A stretch of 34,523 bases of DNA, from assembly GCA_018052995.1 (NCBI GenBank), contig JAGPMK010000003.1, forward strand, positions 30,023-64,545, read 5' to 3'. Origin of the DNA: Syntrophorhabdales bacterium. GTDB taxonomy: Bacteria > Desulfobacterota > Syntrophorhabdia > Syntrophorhabdales > Syntrophorhabdaceae. Both the position numbers and the translations under genes were made by a program. A model generated the notes under the pieces. The model was given only the letters and a program-made list of their open reading frames with translations. It had not been told where the DNA came from and did no database searches. Below, piece after piece: positions 1-7,898 of this stretch (its first letter is position 1; every line of letters starts with the position of its first letter).

Positions 1-1050
1 TTCATTTCCTTCATATTTTGATTTTAATGCCCTTTCTAATAGGTATGTGGTCATATTTTTTATACCATATTCATCTTTGAGATTTTCAATCAAACCCCTG
101 TAGCATTCATATTCCTTGCAACAATGAAAGATTAGGGCATAATCCTCTAGCGTCCTCTTTAAAATGGGGAGGAGTTTTTTAATTTTTTGTGATTCAAAAA
201 GCTCATCGACAAATCTCTGTATATTTTCTTCTATCAGGTATGGAGGCAGGACAATGGACGGTTCGACTATATTATTATATCTGTCCCGGTCTTCCTCTAA
301 GTCCTCCCACTCGAAAATAAATGATTTAAAAAAGTTGTGCTCAAAGATATCCTCAGTACTGGCAGGCTTAACGGAATCAGGGACAGGTAGCCTATAAATA
401 TCTTCTGGTTTTTCAATATCATAGTTAAGATTGTTGATAAATTTATTCAATTCTTTTACGGTATCCCTATATTTTCCTGACCTAGAGGATGCCTCATCTA
501 TTACATAATAGGCGTATTTAGGAGAAACCTCTGTCACAACAAGATGTTCTGACATGTTTTGTATAGAACCGGTTATGAAATCGTCAAATTCTGATTTCTT
601 TATCACGATTGTGGCAAGATCGGTTAATCCTGCAGAAAATTGTATGGTTGCATCCACAAGAAGATAGTCATTCCTTCTTATGTGAAGAGCAATTAGGGCA
701 ACCATGACATTATCATCATCATAATTTGTTATGTATCCAATGTTAGACCTTGATACCTCTATTTTTCTAAGGGCTGACTCCCCTTTTTTTACAGGCTCAT
801 CTATCCCAACCCCTGCAGTTTTTAAGATGTGGATAGTCTTTCTTATGAGCTTTTGTATATCTTTTCTGCCTTCCCTTTCGTAAATAAGATTGAGAAAACT
901 GCCTGTTTCACGGGTTTTCGATTTTGAAATTTTATTCAATAATATTACTTTCTCTTCTGGAGAAAGTTTAAAGAATAGGTCAATATTATTATCTAACTCA
1001 GTGTTATCTTTGATATTTATTATGATAGAATCGATTAAAGTTTTATCCAT
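1..1050 (-). CDS. Hypothetical protein, C-terminus cut by window edge
   Basis: An uninterrupted reading frame of 350 codons runs off the left edge of the window. It starts with ATG at 1050, preceded by an AGGGG ribosome binding site about 9 bases upstream. The product begins MDKTLIDSII and is rich in Lys, Glu, Asp and Ile. It has no signal peptide or membrane segment and reads as a soluble, mostly helical cytoplasmic protein. I do not recognise a family. It lies 41 bases downstream of a receiver-GGDEF gene on the same strand, after HDOD and a small signalling protein, so it is probably the fourth gene of that operon and could be an effector or scaffold. That role is inference from position only. 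The frame itself is well supported by its length and coding-like codon use. Confidence 0.8.
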   Translation of the reverse strand, partial: MDKTLIDSIIINIKDNTELDNNIDLFFKLSPEEKVILLNKISKSKTRETGSFLNLIYEREGRKDIQKLIRKTIHILKTAGVGIDEPVKKGESALRKIEVSRSNIGYITNYDDDNVMVALIALHIRRNDYLLVDATIQFSAGLTDLATIVIKKSEFDDFITGSIQNMSEHLVVTEVSPKYAYYVIDEASSRSGKYRDTVKELNKFINNLNYDIEKPEDIYRLPVPDSVKPASTEDIFEHNFFKSFIFEWEDLEEDRDRYNNIVEPSIVLPPYLIEENIQRFVDELFESQKIKKLLPILKRTLEDYALIFHCCKEYECYRGLIENLKDEYGIKNMTTYLLERALKSKYEGNE

Positions 1051-1091
1051 TTCAATATTACCCCTGCTGTTGATTTTTATCTAAAGGGTTT

Positions 1092-2018
1092 CTATTTTTG
1101 TTGGTTGCGTCTTTCATCAACCTTAAAGCAACTACCCTTAAATCTCTTTGCATAGCTTTTCATCCTTGAGGCAATCTCTTTTATCTCGCCATAATGAGAG
1201 AATTGGGTATGTTTATTGTGTGTTATTCCTATGGATAGAGTCATAAAAGAAAACAACCTCTTGTTCCCCTGTCTGTCTATAGACTCTATAACCCCCTTTT
1301 CCCTGTCCTCAATATCATAAAAGGTTGGTATTATCTCATCAAAGGCATGTATTATAGCCTGGGATGCATCTGCTATCAGGCCTGGGTTCATAATAAATAC
1401 AAAATCATCCCCACCTATGTGGCCCACAAATGACTTGTTGGGTTCTCTGATCTTTACAATATTCAGTATTAATCTTCCTGTGGCCTTAATTACCTCATCA
1501 CCTCTACCAAAACCATATTTGTCATTGAATGGTTTAAAATTGTCTATATCACTATAGGCAATAGCGAATTCCTGTTTTTTTAAAAGTCTGTCTTGTATCT
1601 CCCTGTCGATTGATATATTTCCCGGTAGCCTTGTCAGGGGATTTACCTCCGTTATTCTCCTTGATTTATGCAGTGACAGCTTTAACCGGAAGCACAGGTC
1701 TGTTTCAATGTCTTTAATCTTGATGTAATCATCAATAAATATCCTATTTGTTTCAGGGAAGGGCTGATTATTATCCATTACAGCAATAAAAGATATGGAC
1801 CCGAATATAGGGTCTGATTTTATCTGGTTTACTATATTAAATAGGCTATAGTCTTGATTCTGGATATCAATTATCACGCCATCAGGTATCACATCGTAGA
1901 AAAAATTGAATATATGATTTATATCATCCAGATATTCATACTCGAATTCTTTTTCTATTGTTTTTTCTATCTGCTTTTTTATATGTTCATCTTTTGAAAC
2001 AATTATAACTTTTTCCAT
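1092..2018 (-). CDS. Receiver-like domain fused to GGDEF domain (putative diguanylate cyclase)
   Basis: 308 aa. Residues 1-110 look like a response-regulator receiver fold with a possible phospho-acceptor Asp in PDGVIIDIQ, although the acidic pocket and the conserved Lys are not clear-cut. Residues 125-300 are a GGDEF domain: it opens with NPLTRLPGN, continues with the substrate-binding segment SDIDNFKPFNDKYG, and carries the active-site loop as GGDDF (residues 202-206) instead of GG(D/E)EF. There is no RxxD inhibitory site at the usual place before the loop (the residues there are PNKS). Active family members make cyclic di-GMP from two GTP. The Asp at the fourth loop position makes activity uncertain. 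The gene sits 14 bases after the HDOD gene and has no strong ribosome binding site, so it probably depends on coupling to upstream translation. Confidence 0.85.
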   Translation of the reverse strand: MEKVIIVSKDEHIKKQIEKTIEKEFEYEYLDDINHIFNFFYDVIPDGVIIDIQNQDYSLFNIVNQIKSDPIFGSISFIAVMDNNQPFPETNRIFIDDYIKIKDIETDLCFRLKLSLHKSRRITEVNPLTRLPGNISIDREIQDRLLKKQEFAIAYSDIDNFKPFNDKYGFGRGDEVIKATGRLILNIVKIREPNKSFVGHIGGDDFVFIMNPGLIADASQAIIHAFDEIIPTFYDIEDREKGVIESIDRQGNKRLFSFMTLSIGITHNKHTQFSHYGEIKEIASRMKSYAKRFKGSCFKVDERRNQQK

Positions 2019-2032
2019 AGGTTAAAAGGATA

Positions 2033-2872
2033 TCATTCAATAAAAAGTTCATTAGCCGCATCCATTGATTCTTCCAATTCCTTCAATATGTCTTTTATGT
2101 CATTACCGCTAAATCCAAGGATTGTCCAGGCATTATCATTAATATTAGGTATAGAATTGTCACCTGCAAACCCAAAGCCCCTTGCCCTTACCAATATATC
2201 AGCAAGGTGGACTATAGAGGTCTCTACAATAAAAATCTTGGATAGATTAGGTCTATGATGATAGCCTATTATCTCTATAAGATTTTTAGGAAAGCTCCAC
2301 TTTTCAGCCATCCATTCCCCAGCCTTTGCATGGTCTATACCGAAAATCTCCTTTTCTGCCTCCATGATTACAACCCCTTTTTTCTCAGCCAGGTTCATGA
2401 CGCTGTCATAATATTCCTGAAATTGTAATAAAAGGGCAACCTTTCCTATATCATGCAGAAGACCTGCAATAGATGATTCTTCTGGTTCCTTCAATCCTTT
2501 CTTTTTTGCCATTAGTCTTGATGTTATGGCGCAGGCAAGAGAGTGTTCCCATAGCCCTACCATTACCTTTTTCATCAGATCAAAAACAGAGACGCTGAGA
2601 AGTAGACCCTTAACAACATTTAGTCCCAGCAGTATCACAGCCTGATTCACTGAATATATCCTCCCTGGAAATCCATAAATGGGTGAGTTTATCATCCTCA
2701 ATACCTTCGTTGTTATTATTGGGTCGTGGGATATAAAATGACCAATATCATTAAGGGATGTGGATGGATTTTCAAGCAACTTTAAAAGTTTTTTTAAAAT
2801 ATTTGGGATGGTGGGAAGTGCGTTGAGTCTTTCAATGCTACTGCGAATAGTATTAATATCAACCCGATCCAT
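2033..2872 (-). CDS. HDOD domain protein
   Basis: 279 aa, made almost entirely of one HDOD domain. Family landmarks are LPTIPNI near residue 19, SHDPIITTKVLRMINSP, and the HD-like signatures LWEHSLACA, LLHDIGKVALL and GYHHRP. HDOD proteins are non-catalytic or weakly catalytic relatives of HD phosphohydrolases that act as signalling scaffolds, often with cyclic-di-GMP enzymes, chemotaxis or stress pathways. The ATG at 2872 has AGAGGA upstream and lies inside the end of the preceding 100-aa gene (14-base overlap), which indicates coupled translation. A GGDEF gene follows after 14 bases. Family assignment is confident; the signal sensed is unknown. Confidence 0.9.
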   Translation of the reverse strand: MDRVDINTIRSSIERLNALPTIPNILKKLLKLLENPSTSLNDIGHFISHDPIITTKVLRMINSPIYGFPGRIYSVNQAVILLGLNVVKGLLLSVSVFDLMKKVMVGLWEHSLACAITSRLMAKKKGLKEPEESSIAGLLHDIGKVALLLQFQEYYDSVMNLAEKKGVVIMEAEKEIFGIDHAKAGEWMAEKWSFPKNLIEIIGYHHRPNLSKIFIVETSIVHLADILVRARGFGFAGDNSIPNINDNAWTILGFSGNDIKDILKELEESMDAANELFIE

Positions 2873-3161
2873 ATAGTTCCTCTATGTGCTCTTTGATAAT
2901 ATTCTTAATTGTTATCATTAGGGGTTTTGATTTCACCCTTTTAAATCTTTCATCTAATGCGGCGAGCATTTCCTCTTTTGTATTGCTAGGTCCTGATTCA
3001 CCTTTTATTCTTAGGCTCTGTAGATCCATATTTTTTAATTTTTCTATTATTGTCTCAGTTAGCTCAGTGCCTTCATTTATTAAAATCAGACCATTTTTAT
3101 TAGTAACAGGCTCAGCAAGACGCATCCCAGGTGTAATCATATCTATAGGTATCCTTGGCAT
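2859..3161 (-). CDS. Small conserved protein, first gene of HDOD/GGDEF operon
   Basis: 100 aa, starting at ATG 3161 with GGAG six bases upstream. The N-terminal half contains ITPGMRLAEPVTNKNG followed by a glycine-rich turn and LTETIIEKLKNM. This resembles the short beta-rich module often found at the start of, or next to, HD-GYP and HDOD signalling proteins. The C-terminal half is a charged helix. It overlaps the HDOD start by 14 bases, so the two are probably made together and may interact. It lacks an HD motif and has no predicted catalytic residues. Function is inferred from context. The same interval is open on the opposite strand, but that frame has no ribosome binding site and no recognisable family. 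Confidence 0.75.
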   Translation of the reverse strand: MPRIPIDMITPGMRLAEPVTNKNGLILINEGTELTETIIEKLKNMDLQSLRIKGESGPSNTKEEMLAALDERFKRVKSKPLMITIKNIIKEHIEELYGSG

Positions 3162-3316
3162 GACATCTCCAGAAAAAAATAATTAAAGGAATTCAAATCA
3201 ATCCTTAAAAATTATTATTTTAAGCCCTCTATTTATTACATAATTTCAATACGTTACTATCTGGGATTGAAAATATATGTCTCATTTCAGATTTTAACAT
3301 CCCTTAAGATCTCAAT

Positions 3317-3336
3317 ATATAACAACATATAACAAC
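3317..3336. repeat. Tandem 10-bp direct repeat in divergent intergenic region
   Basis: The decamer ATATAACAAC occurs twice head to tail in the AT-rich 309-base region between the signalling operon (minus strand) and the metallo-hydrolase gene (plus strand). It may be a regulator site or chance. Apart from this and the promoter at 3395-3424, I see nothing else in that region. Confidence 0.4.
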
Positions 3337-3394
3337 CTGAATTTTTTTTCCACTAAAGAAAATATTTTTTAATAAGCGATAAGAATAAATTATC

Positions 3395-3424
3395 TTGACC
3401 TTGCCGTCCATATAAACGTAAAAT
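3395..3424 (+). promoter_or_regulatory. Sigma-70-type promoter for the metallo-hydrolase gene
   Basis: TTGACC and TAAAAT are separated by 18 bases and followed by a leader of about 40 bases with a GGGAG ribosome binding site before the ATG at 3471. Seen by inspection; not tested against background. Confidence 0.55.
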
Positions 3425-3470
3425 AGACGTCTTACTTTGAGTAGAGATTAAATCAAAAAGGGAGCTAAAA

Positions 3471-4196
3471 ATGGCAAAGATAGATGATGGGTTATATTTT
3501 ATTCAGGGTCAGGATGATTTCATACCGGATTCCCATACATACATAATAGGTGAGCCATCGTCAATGGACATTTCAATTATTGATGTAGGGTTGACAGGTA
3601 AGGGTAGATATAAGATGCAGTCCATCATAAAAGATGGTATCAGGCCTGAGGCAATAAAAAGGATTATAATGACCCATACCCATCTGGATCATATTGGATG
3701 TTTTTCAGAGGTGCTTAAGGAGATACCCCATGCAGAATTATGGGTGCACAGGCTTGAGGGTGAGCTTCTTGAAAAAGGGGACGATAGGGCTGTATATGGT
3801 ATGGATACATTCAAGTCCATGTGTCAGATGCAATATGGGTTAAAACCTGATGCCTTTAGATTCAAGGTTCACAGGATGCTTGAGGGAGGTGAAAAACTCA
3901 ATATTGGTAATATGGAGTGGGAGGTAATACATATACCAGGGCATTCACCTGGTGGGATAGCCCTTTATCATAGAGAGAAAAAAATTCTCATCCCAGGTGA
4001 TGTCATATATGCAGATTATGCAATAGGAAGGTTTGACCTTTTTGGTGCAAATGCAAGTGAACTCAAAAGTTCCCTTATGAAACTCTCAGAGCTTGAGGTT
4101 GATATGATTCTGCCAGGGCACAATCAGCCCGTAAAGGGCCTCCCATCTGATTATATAGCCCAGACTTTAAAGATGTGGTCGCCATACCTTGAATAA
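3471..4196 (+). CDS. Metallo-beta-lactamase-fold hydrolase
   Basis: 241 aa, a complete single-domain member of the glyoxalase II-like MBL superfamily. The metal-binding motif H-x-H-x-D-H is THTHLDH (H69, H71, D73, H74). Further ligands are in IPGHSPGG, LIPGDVIYAD and ILPGHNQPV, so both metal sites look intact. Such enzymes hydrolyse thioesters, lactones or similar esters, or act as oxidoreductases when fused to flavodoxin. Nothing here names the substrate. No signal peptide, so cytoplasmic. It has its own promoter, is transcribed away from the signalling operon and converges with the gene ending at 4212. Confidence 0.9.
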   Translation: MAKIDDGLYFIQGQDDFIPDSHTYIIGEPSSMDISIIDVGLTGKGRYKMQSIIKDGIRPEAIKRIIMTHTHLDHIGCFSEVLKEIPHAELWVHRLEGELLEKGDDRAVYGMDTFKSMCQMQYGLKPDAFRFKVHRMLEGGEKLNIGNMEWEVIHIPGHSPGGIALYHREKKILIPGDVIYADYAIGRFDLFGANASELKSSLMKLSELEVDMILPGHNQPVKGLPSDYIAQTLKMWSPYLE

Positions 4197-4211
4197 TGGG
4201 AGATATTACTA

Positions 4212-4670
4212 CTACCTACATACATTTTCATAGAGTGAGCCTATGATTGATATAAGTGTCGTAGTTCCTTCTTGTATGTTCCTTTTGTTAGCATCTTCCT
4301 TTATCTTGTCCTGATTTTTTAAGTTGGGGGCCTCTGTTGATAGGATTCTGTATACCCTTTTCTTGCAGTCCATCTCAAGATGCAGTCTCTCAATCTCCTC
4401 TTCAGTTTCATCCACAATCTTTACCTTTTTATACCAGACCTTGACTATATTTTTACCTGATTTTTGTATACTGTCCTTATCAAAATAGTATTTTTCTACA
4501 TCCTGGGAATTGTAGAAAAGCGTCCAGCTTTCTCCATATACATTGCCACAATTGCATAGTAAAAGGAAAAGCATACCAGATACAATCAAGAAAAGTCCTT
4601 TTATGGTATATGATTTTTTTGTGTCAATGTCTTTTTTATAGCTCAAAATATTCAAGCTGCTCCAGAACAT
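4212..4670 (-). CDS. Secreted surface-adhesin E-like protein
   Basis: 152 aa. The N-terminus has basic residues (KK at 12-13 and 18-19), then a hydrophobic stretch at about residues 24-39 and a likely signal peptidase I site after VYG, leaving a mature domain starting ESWTLFYNSQ. The mature part, with the pattern YYFDKDSIQ...VKVWYKK and a later LEMDCKKRVYRI, resembles the Adhesin_E family, small extracytoplasmic beta-domains of unclear function. Cysteines precede the cleavage site, but no good lipobox is seen. The ATG at 4670 lies 35 bases inside the preceding gene and has AGGAG ten bases upstream. An internal TTG after AAAAGGA would also give a signal peptide. Operon position after NAPRT may be only positional. 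Confidence 0.65.
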   Translation of the reverse strand: MFWSSLNILSYKKDIDTKKSYTIKGLFLIVSGMLFLLLCNCGNVYGESWTLFYNSQDVEKYYFDKDSIQKSGKNIVKVWYKKVKIVDETEEEIERLHLEMDCKKRVYRILSTEAPNLKNQDKIKEDANKRNIQEGTTTLISIIGSLYENVCR

Positions 4671-5796
4671 ATCTTCTCATCTCCTGAGGTGTTACACTTT
4701 CCATTATAAAAGTGCCATTTTCATACCATGGGACAAGCAGATCCGTCATTGTCCCCCCGCAGTTGCATTTCAAATCAACCTCCATATTCATTGGGACAAC
4801 CATGTCTGCATAACAATTCTGACATCTAAGAACCCTCTTTGCACCTGACATCTTTCCCCTTTTTGCTATGGGTTTACCTTCTATCTCTATTATATCCATA
4901 GCAAAATCTATTACCCTTGCATTGGTTATAGATGTTCCAACACCATAGGCATCCACAAGAGGGTTTAACTGCATAATCTTATTTTCATCCACACCACCAC
5001 TTACATATATCTTCACATGCTTATATCCCCTGATGTCGAGTTCCCAACGCACCTCTTCTATTATCTTTAAAAAATCACCCCTTCTTGTTGAAGGAGTGTC
5101 AAGCCTGACCGCATAAAGCCTTTCCTTTAAGGCATCGGCAACCCTTATGGCCTCAACCTTTTCATCGTTGAATGTATCTATAAGGGAAATCCTTTTGATT
5201 TTTCTATCGATCACCTCATCAAATGCCTTTGTAGCCTCCACTGTATCCCCAAAAAGAAGTATGAGGGCATGTGGCATTGTCCCTGCAGGCTCTTCTCCGA
5301 GAACCTCAGCATCATATACAACAGAAACAGCATCACAACCACCAATAAATGCACTTCTCTCTATCATGGGTGCAATAGCAGGGTGGATACGACGGGCACC
5401 AAAACTCATTACAGGCCTTTTGCCTGCTGCCTTTTTACACCTTGCTGCCTTTGTGGCTACCCCTGAGGACTGGCATATAAGCCCCAGTATGGTGGTTTCA
5501 AGGATTCCAAATTCTGTATACATCCCCTCAATCTCAAGAACAGGCTGATAGGGCTTTATTATTGTTCCCTCTCTCATAGTCCTGACCTTGATATTTAAGC
5601 CCTCTATGATCTTGGCAACCTCCTCTATGCCGGTAAAAACAGCCCAAGATTTGCCTTCAGGTAATCTTTTTACAATAAATTCTGCCCTCACCCTCTTATC
5701 TATTCCTTTTTTTCTTAATATCTCCAAGGTTTTTACAAAATAAACATCGGTGATCCTGCCTTTTTTAATATCATCAAAATCTGCTATGTAAAACAT
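4636..5796 (-). CDS. Nicotinate phosphoribosyltransferase
   Basis: 386 aa from ATG 5796. AGGGGTGA just upstream makes this ATG a better start than the in-frame GTG at 5802, which overlaps that site. The enzyme makes nicotinate mononucleotide from nicotinate and PRPP in NAD salvage. Visible landmarks are the active-site segment SFGARRIHPAI, the phosphate-binding segment RLDTPSTRRGD, and the barrel strand YVSGGVDENKI followed by DAYGVGTS. The C-terminus carries a four-Cys zinc site (CQNC and CNC). This is the compact form seen in archaea and Thermotoga rather than the longer E. coli PncB. It is the first gene of a minus-strand pair. Confidence 0.88.
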   Translation of the reverse strand: MFYIADFDDIKKGRITDVYFVKTLEILRKKGIDKRVRAEFIVKRLPEGKSWAVFTGIEEVAKIIEGLNIKVRTMREGTIIKPYQPVLEIEGMYTEFGILETTILGLICQSSGVATKAARCKKAAGKRPVMSFGARRIHPAIAPMIERSAFIGGCDAVSVVYDAEVLGEEPAGTMPHALILLFGDTVEATKAFDEVIDRKIKRISLIDTFNDEKVEAIRVADALKERLYAVRLDTPSTRRGDFLKIIEEVRWELDIRGYKHVKIYVSGGVDENKIMQLNPLVDAYGVGTSITNARVIDFAMDIIEIEGKPIAKRGKMSGAKRVLRCQNCYADMVVPMNMEVDLKCNCGGTMTDLLVPWYENGTFIMESVTPQEMRRYVLEQLEYFEL

Positions 5797-5902
5797 GTTC
5801 ACCCCTGAATAAAATGATTAGTATATGACAGATATTAATCGATTTTTATGGAGATTGTAAATAGAATTATAAAAGAGAAAAGGCACTTTTTTAAAAGGTC
5901 TC

Positions 5903-5932
5903 TTGACATGAATAAAGATATTTATTTACAAT
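5903..5932 (+). promoter_or_regulatory. Promoter of the molybdenum support operon
   Basis: TTGACA and TACAAT are 18 bases apart, close to the sigma-70 consensus. The start codon at 5949 lies only 16 bases beyond the -10 element, so the leader would be about 10 bases with no clear Shine-Dalgarno sequence. If the first gene is autoregulated like modE, its operator should overlap this site. Confidence 0.6.
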
Positions 5933-5948
5933 TAAAAAAGAAATCCCC

Positions 5949-6293
5949 ATGAAGGTTGTTTATAAAGTATGGATAGACAATGAAGGAAAGGCATTTGGAG
6001 AAGGTCCCTACAGGCTTCTACGGCTTGTAGAGAAAACAGGTTCCCTCCATAAGGCAGCCTTGGAGATGGGTATGTCATATCGGAAGGCCTTCAGTGTAAT
6101 CCAGAGGGCAGAGGAAAGACTCGGTATCGTGTTTCTTAAGAGAAAAATCGGTGGTGAATCGGGTGGAGGTTCAACGGTAACAGAAAAGGGAAGGACATTT
6201 ATGGAAATGTATGAGGCATTTGTAAAAGACCTCGACATCGCCATAAACAGCCTATACGATAAACACTTTAAAAACCCCTCCAAGAATAGATGA
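5949..6293 (+). CDS. ModE-type molybdate-responsive regulator, DNA-binding domain only
   Basis: 114 aa. The whole protein is the winged-helix domain of ModE: FGEGPYRLLRLVEKTGSLH, then AALEMGMSYRKAF as the recognition helix region, and the wing RKIGGESGGGSTVTEKG. E. coli ModE carries C-terminal Mop/TOBE domains that bind molybdate. They are absent here, so this form may sense molybdate through a partner or act constitutively. It is the first gene of a Mo-cofactor operon and overlaps the next gene by ATGA (6290-6293). Family assignment is confident; target sites are unknown. Confidence 0.88.
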   Translation: MKVVYKVWIDNEGKAFGEGPYRLLRLVEKTGSLHKAALEMGMSYRKAFSVIQRAEERLGIVFLKRKIGGESGGGSTVTEKGRTFMEMYEAFVKDLDIAINSLYDKHFKNPSKNR

Positions 6294-6895
6294 CAGGTAT
6301 ATGTGCTGTTATTTTTGCAGCAGGTTTTTCTGCCCGGCTCGGGCATAATAAATTACTTATAAAAATTGATGGCAAAACCGTTATAGAACGATCCATAGAA
6401 CCTTTTATTAACCCTTTAGTAGATAAGGTTTTTGTTATTGCTGGTTTTGAAAAAGAAAGGATTGAAGGTGCCATTACAAAACAAAGGGTAGATATAATAG
6501 ATAATACCCACTACAGGGAGGGAATGTCTGCATCATTAAGAACCTCAATCCCCTTGGCATCTCATTATAATGGGGTTTTTTTTCAGCTTGGTGACAGACC
6601 TTTTTTAGATAAATTTCTCATAGATAGGATGATCAAAATATTCTTTGAACAACCTGCTAATATTATTGTCCCCATACATAAAGGGAAAAAAGGACATCCT
6701 GTTCTTATAAGATTTAACAATTATCTTGAGGAGATAAGAAAGATCAGAGGAGATAGGGGTCTGCGGGAAATTATAGATAAATACCATAGAGATGTGGTAT
6801 TTATAGAGGGTGATGATGGTATTCTTGCTGGGATAGATACACAGGAAGACCTGGATAATCTGATTGTGAGAGGTTATAAAATTGAAAAAGATTAA
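6290..6895 (+). CDS. mocA: Molybdenum cofactor cytidylyltransferase-like protein (MocA family)
   Basis: 201 aa nucleotidyltransferase (NTP_transf_3). The N-terminal nucleotide-binding signature is AAGFSARLGHNKLL, followed by LGDRPFLDK (metal-binding Asp) and HKGKKGHPVL. The family transfers CMP (MocA) or GMP (MobA) to molybdopterin. The MocA form, which makes the cytosine dinucleotide cofactor, is the one that clusters with xanthine-dehydrogenase-type enzymes. The neighbours here (MoeA-like, YqeB, XdhC, plus a Mo hydroxylase at 22565-26296) favour MocA, but CTP specificity is inferred. It starts inside the regulator's stop codon (ATGA), and the next gene starts 14 bases before its end. Confidence 0.85.
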   Translation: MTGICAVIFAAGFSARLGHNKLLIKIDGKTVIERSIEPFINPLVDKVFVIAGFEKERIEGAITKQRVDIIDNTHYREGMSASLRTSIPLASHYNGVFFQLGDRPFLDKFLIDRMIKIFFEQPANIIVPIHKGKKGHPVLIRFNNYLEEIRKIRGDRGLREIIDKYHRDVVFIEGDDGILAGIDTQEDLDNLIVRGYKIEKD

Positions 6896-7898
6896 GGTAG
6901 AGGATGCGGTAGGAAAGATCCTGGCCCATGATATTACAGAGATAATCCCTGGAAAGAAGAAGGATGTAGCATTCAGGAGGGGGCGGATTATAGAGAAAGA
7001 TGATATAGAGAGATTACTGGATCTTGGCAAGAATCATATTTATGTCTTTGACAAAGAGATAAAGGGTGTTCATGAAGATGAGGCAGGGATAAGGATAGCT
7101 GAGGCTATAATGGATGAAAACATGGAGCTTTTGCCTCCCAAAGAGGGTAAGGTAAGTATAAAGAGCAGGGTTAATGGGCTCTTTTATATAAATGAAAGGC
7201 ATCTTTACGAGATAAACAGGATTAAGAATATCCTCGTAAGCGTCGTCCCCAATAGACATCCTGTAAAAAAAGGTGATATCGTTGCTGCCACAAGGATAAT
7301 CCCTTTATACATAAAAGAGAATGAATTAAAAAAGGTGGAGAGGGTAGGCGAGAAAGGGATTATCTCAATTAAACCCTTTAGGTCATTCAGGATTGGTCTT
7401 GTGATAACGGGCAGCGAGGTGTACTCAGGGCGCATTGAGGATGGCTCATACCTTGTTGAAAAAAAGATAAAGGGTTATGGGAATAGTATTATCCAAAAGA
7501 TATTAGTGCCTGACAATATCTCAAAAATTAGGGACGCAATCAAGGACCTGTTCAATATGGGCGCCGAGCTGGTTGTGACAACAGGGGGTCTCTCTGTTGA
7601 CCCTGATGATGTAACAAAAGAAGGTATAGAGGCAACAGGCGCAGAGGTATTATTTTATGGAACGCCGGTATTTCCTGGTGCCATGTTTATTGTTGCCCGT
7701 CTTAAGGGTAGATATATCCTCGGTGCACCTGCCTGTATATATTTCAACAGAAATACGGTCTTTGACATAATAATCACAAGGATAATGGCTGGGGAGAGGA
7801 TGCACAAGGATGATATGATAAAGCTTTCCTATGGTGGATTATGCCTACAATGTGATGTATGCCATTATCCAACCTGTTTTTTTGGAAAGGGTCCATGA
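6882..7898 (+). CDS. Molybdopterin-binding (MoeA-like) protein of Mo hydroxylase cluster
   Basis: 338 aa with a TTG start at 6882, chosen because GAGAGG lies 8 bases upstream and the family N-terminus (VEDAVGKILAHDIT) begins there. The central to C-terminal part is a MoCF/MogA-like fold: LVITGSEVYSGRIEDG, then VVTTGGLSVDPDDVTKEGI, then a PVFPGAMF segment. It ends in a Cys cluster (residues in LCLQCDVCHYPTCFF). This short MoeA relative accompanies Mo hydroxylases and probably helps insert molybdate or handle the cofactor. It lacks the full domain set of housekeeping MoeA. It overlaps mocA by 14 bases and the next gene by ATGA. Confidence 0.82.
   Translation: MKKIKVEDAVGKILAHDITEIIPGKKKDVAFRRGRIIEKDDIERLLDLGKNHIYVFDKEIKGVHEDEAGIRIAEAIMDENMELLPPKEGKVSIKSRVNGLFYINERHLYEINRIKNILVSVVPNRHPVKKGDIVAATRIIPLYIKENELKKVERVGEKGIISIKPFRSFRIGLVITGSEVYSGRIEDGSYLVEKKIKGYGNSIIQKILVPDNISKIRDAIKDLFNMGAELVVTTGGLSVDPDDVTKEGIEATGAEVLFYGTPVFPGAMFIVARLKGRYILGAPACIYFNRNTVFDIIITRIMAGERMHKDDMIKLSYGGLCLQCDVCHYPTCFFGKGP

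Noticed and set aside
3317-3336. CRISPR-like repeat
   Set aside because: Only two adjacent 10-bp copies without spacers and no cas genes in the window.
5147-5548. 133-codon plus-strand frame inside the nicotinate phosphoribosyltransferase gene
   Set aside because: Antisense shadow of a conserved enzyme; no ribosome binding site or family.
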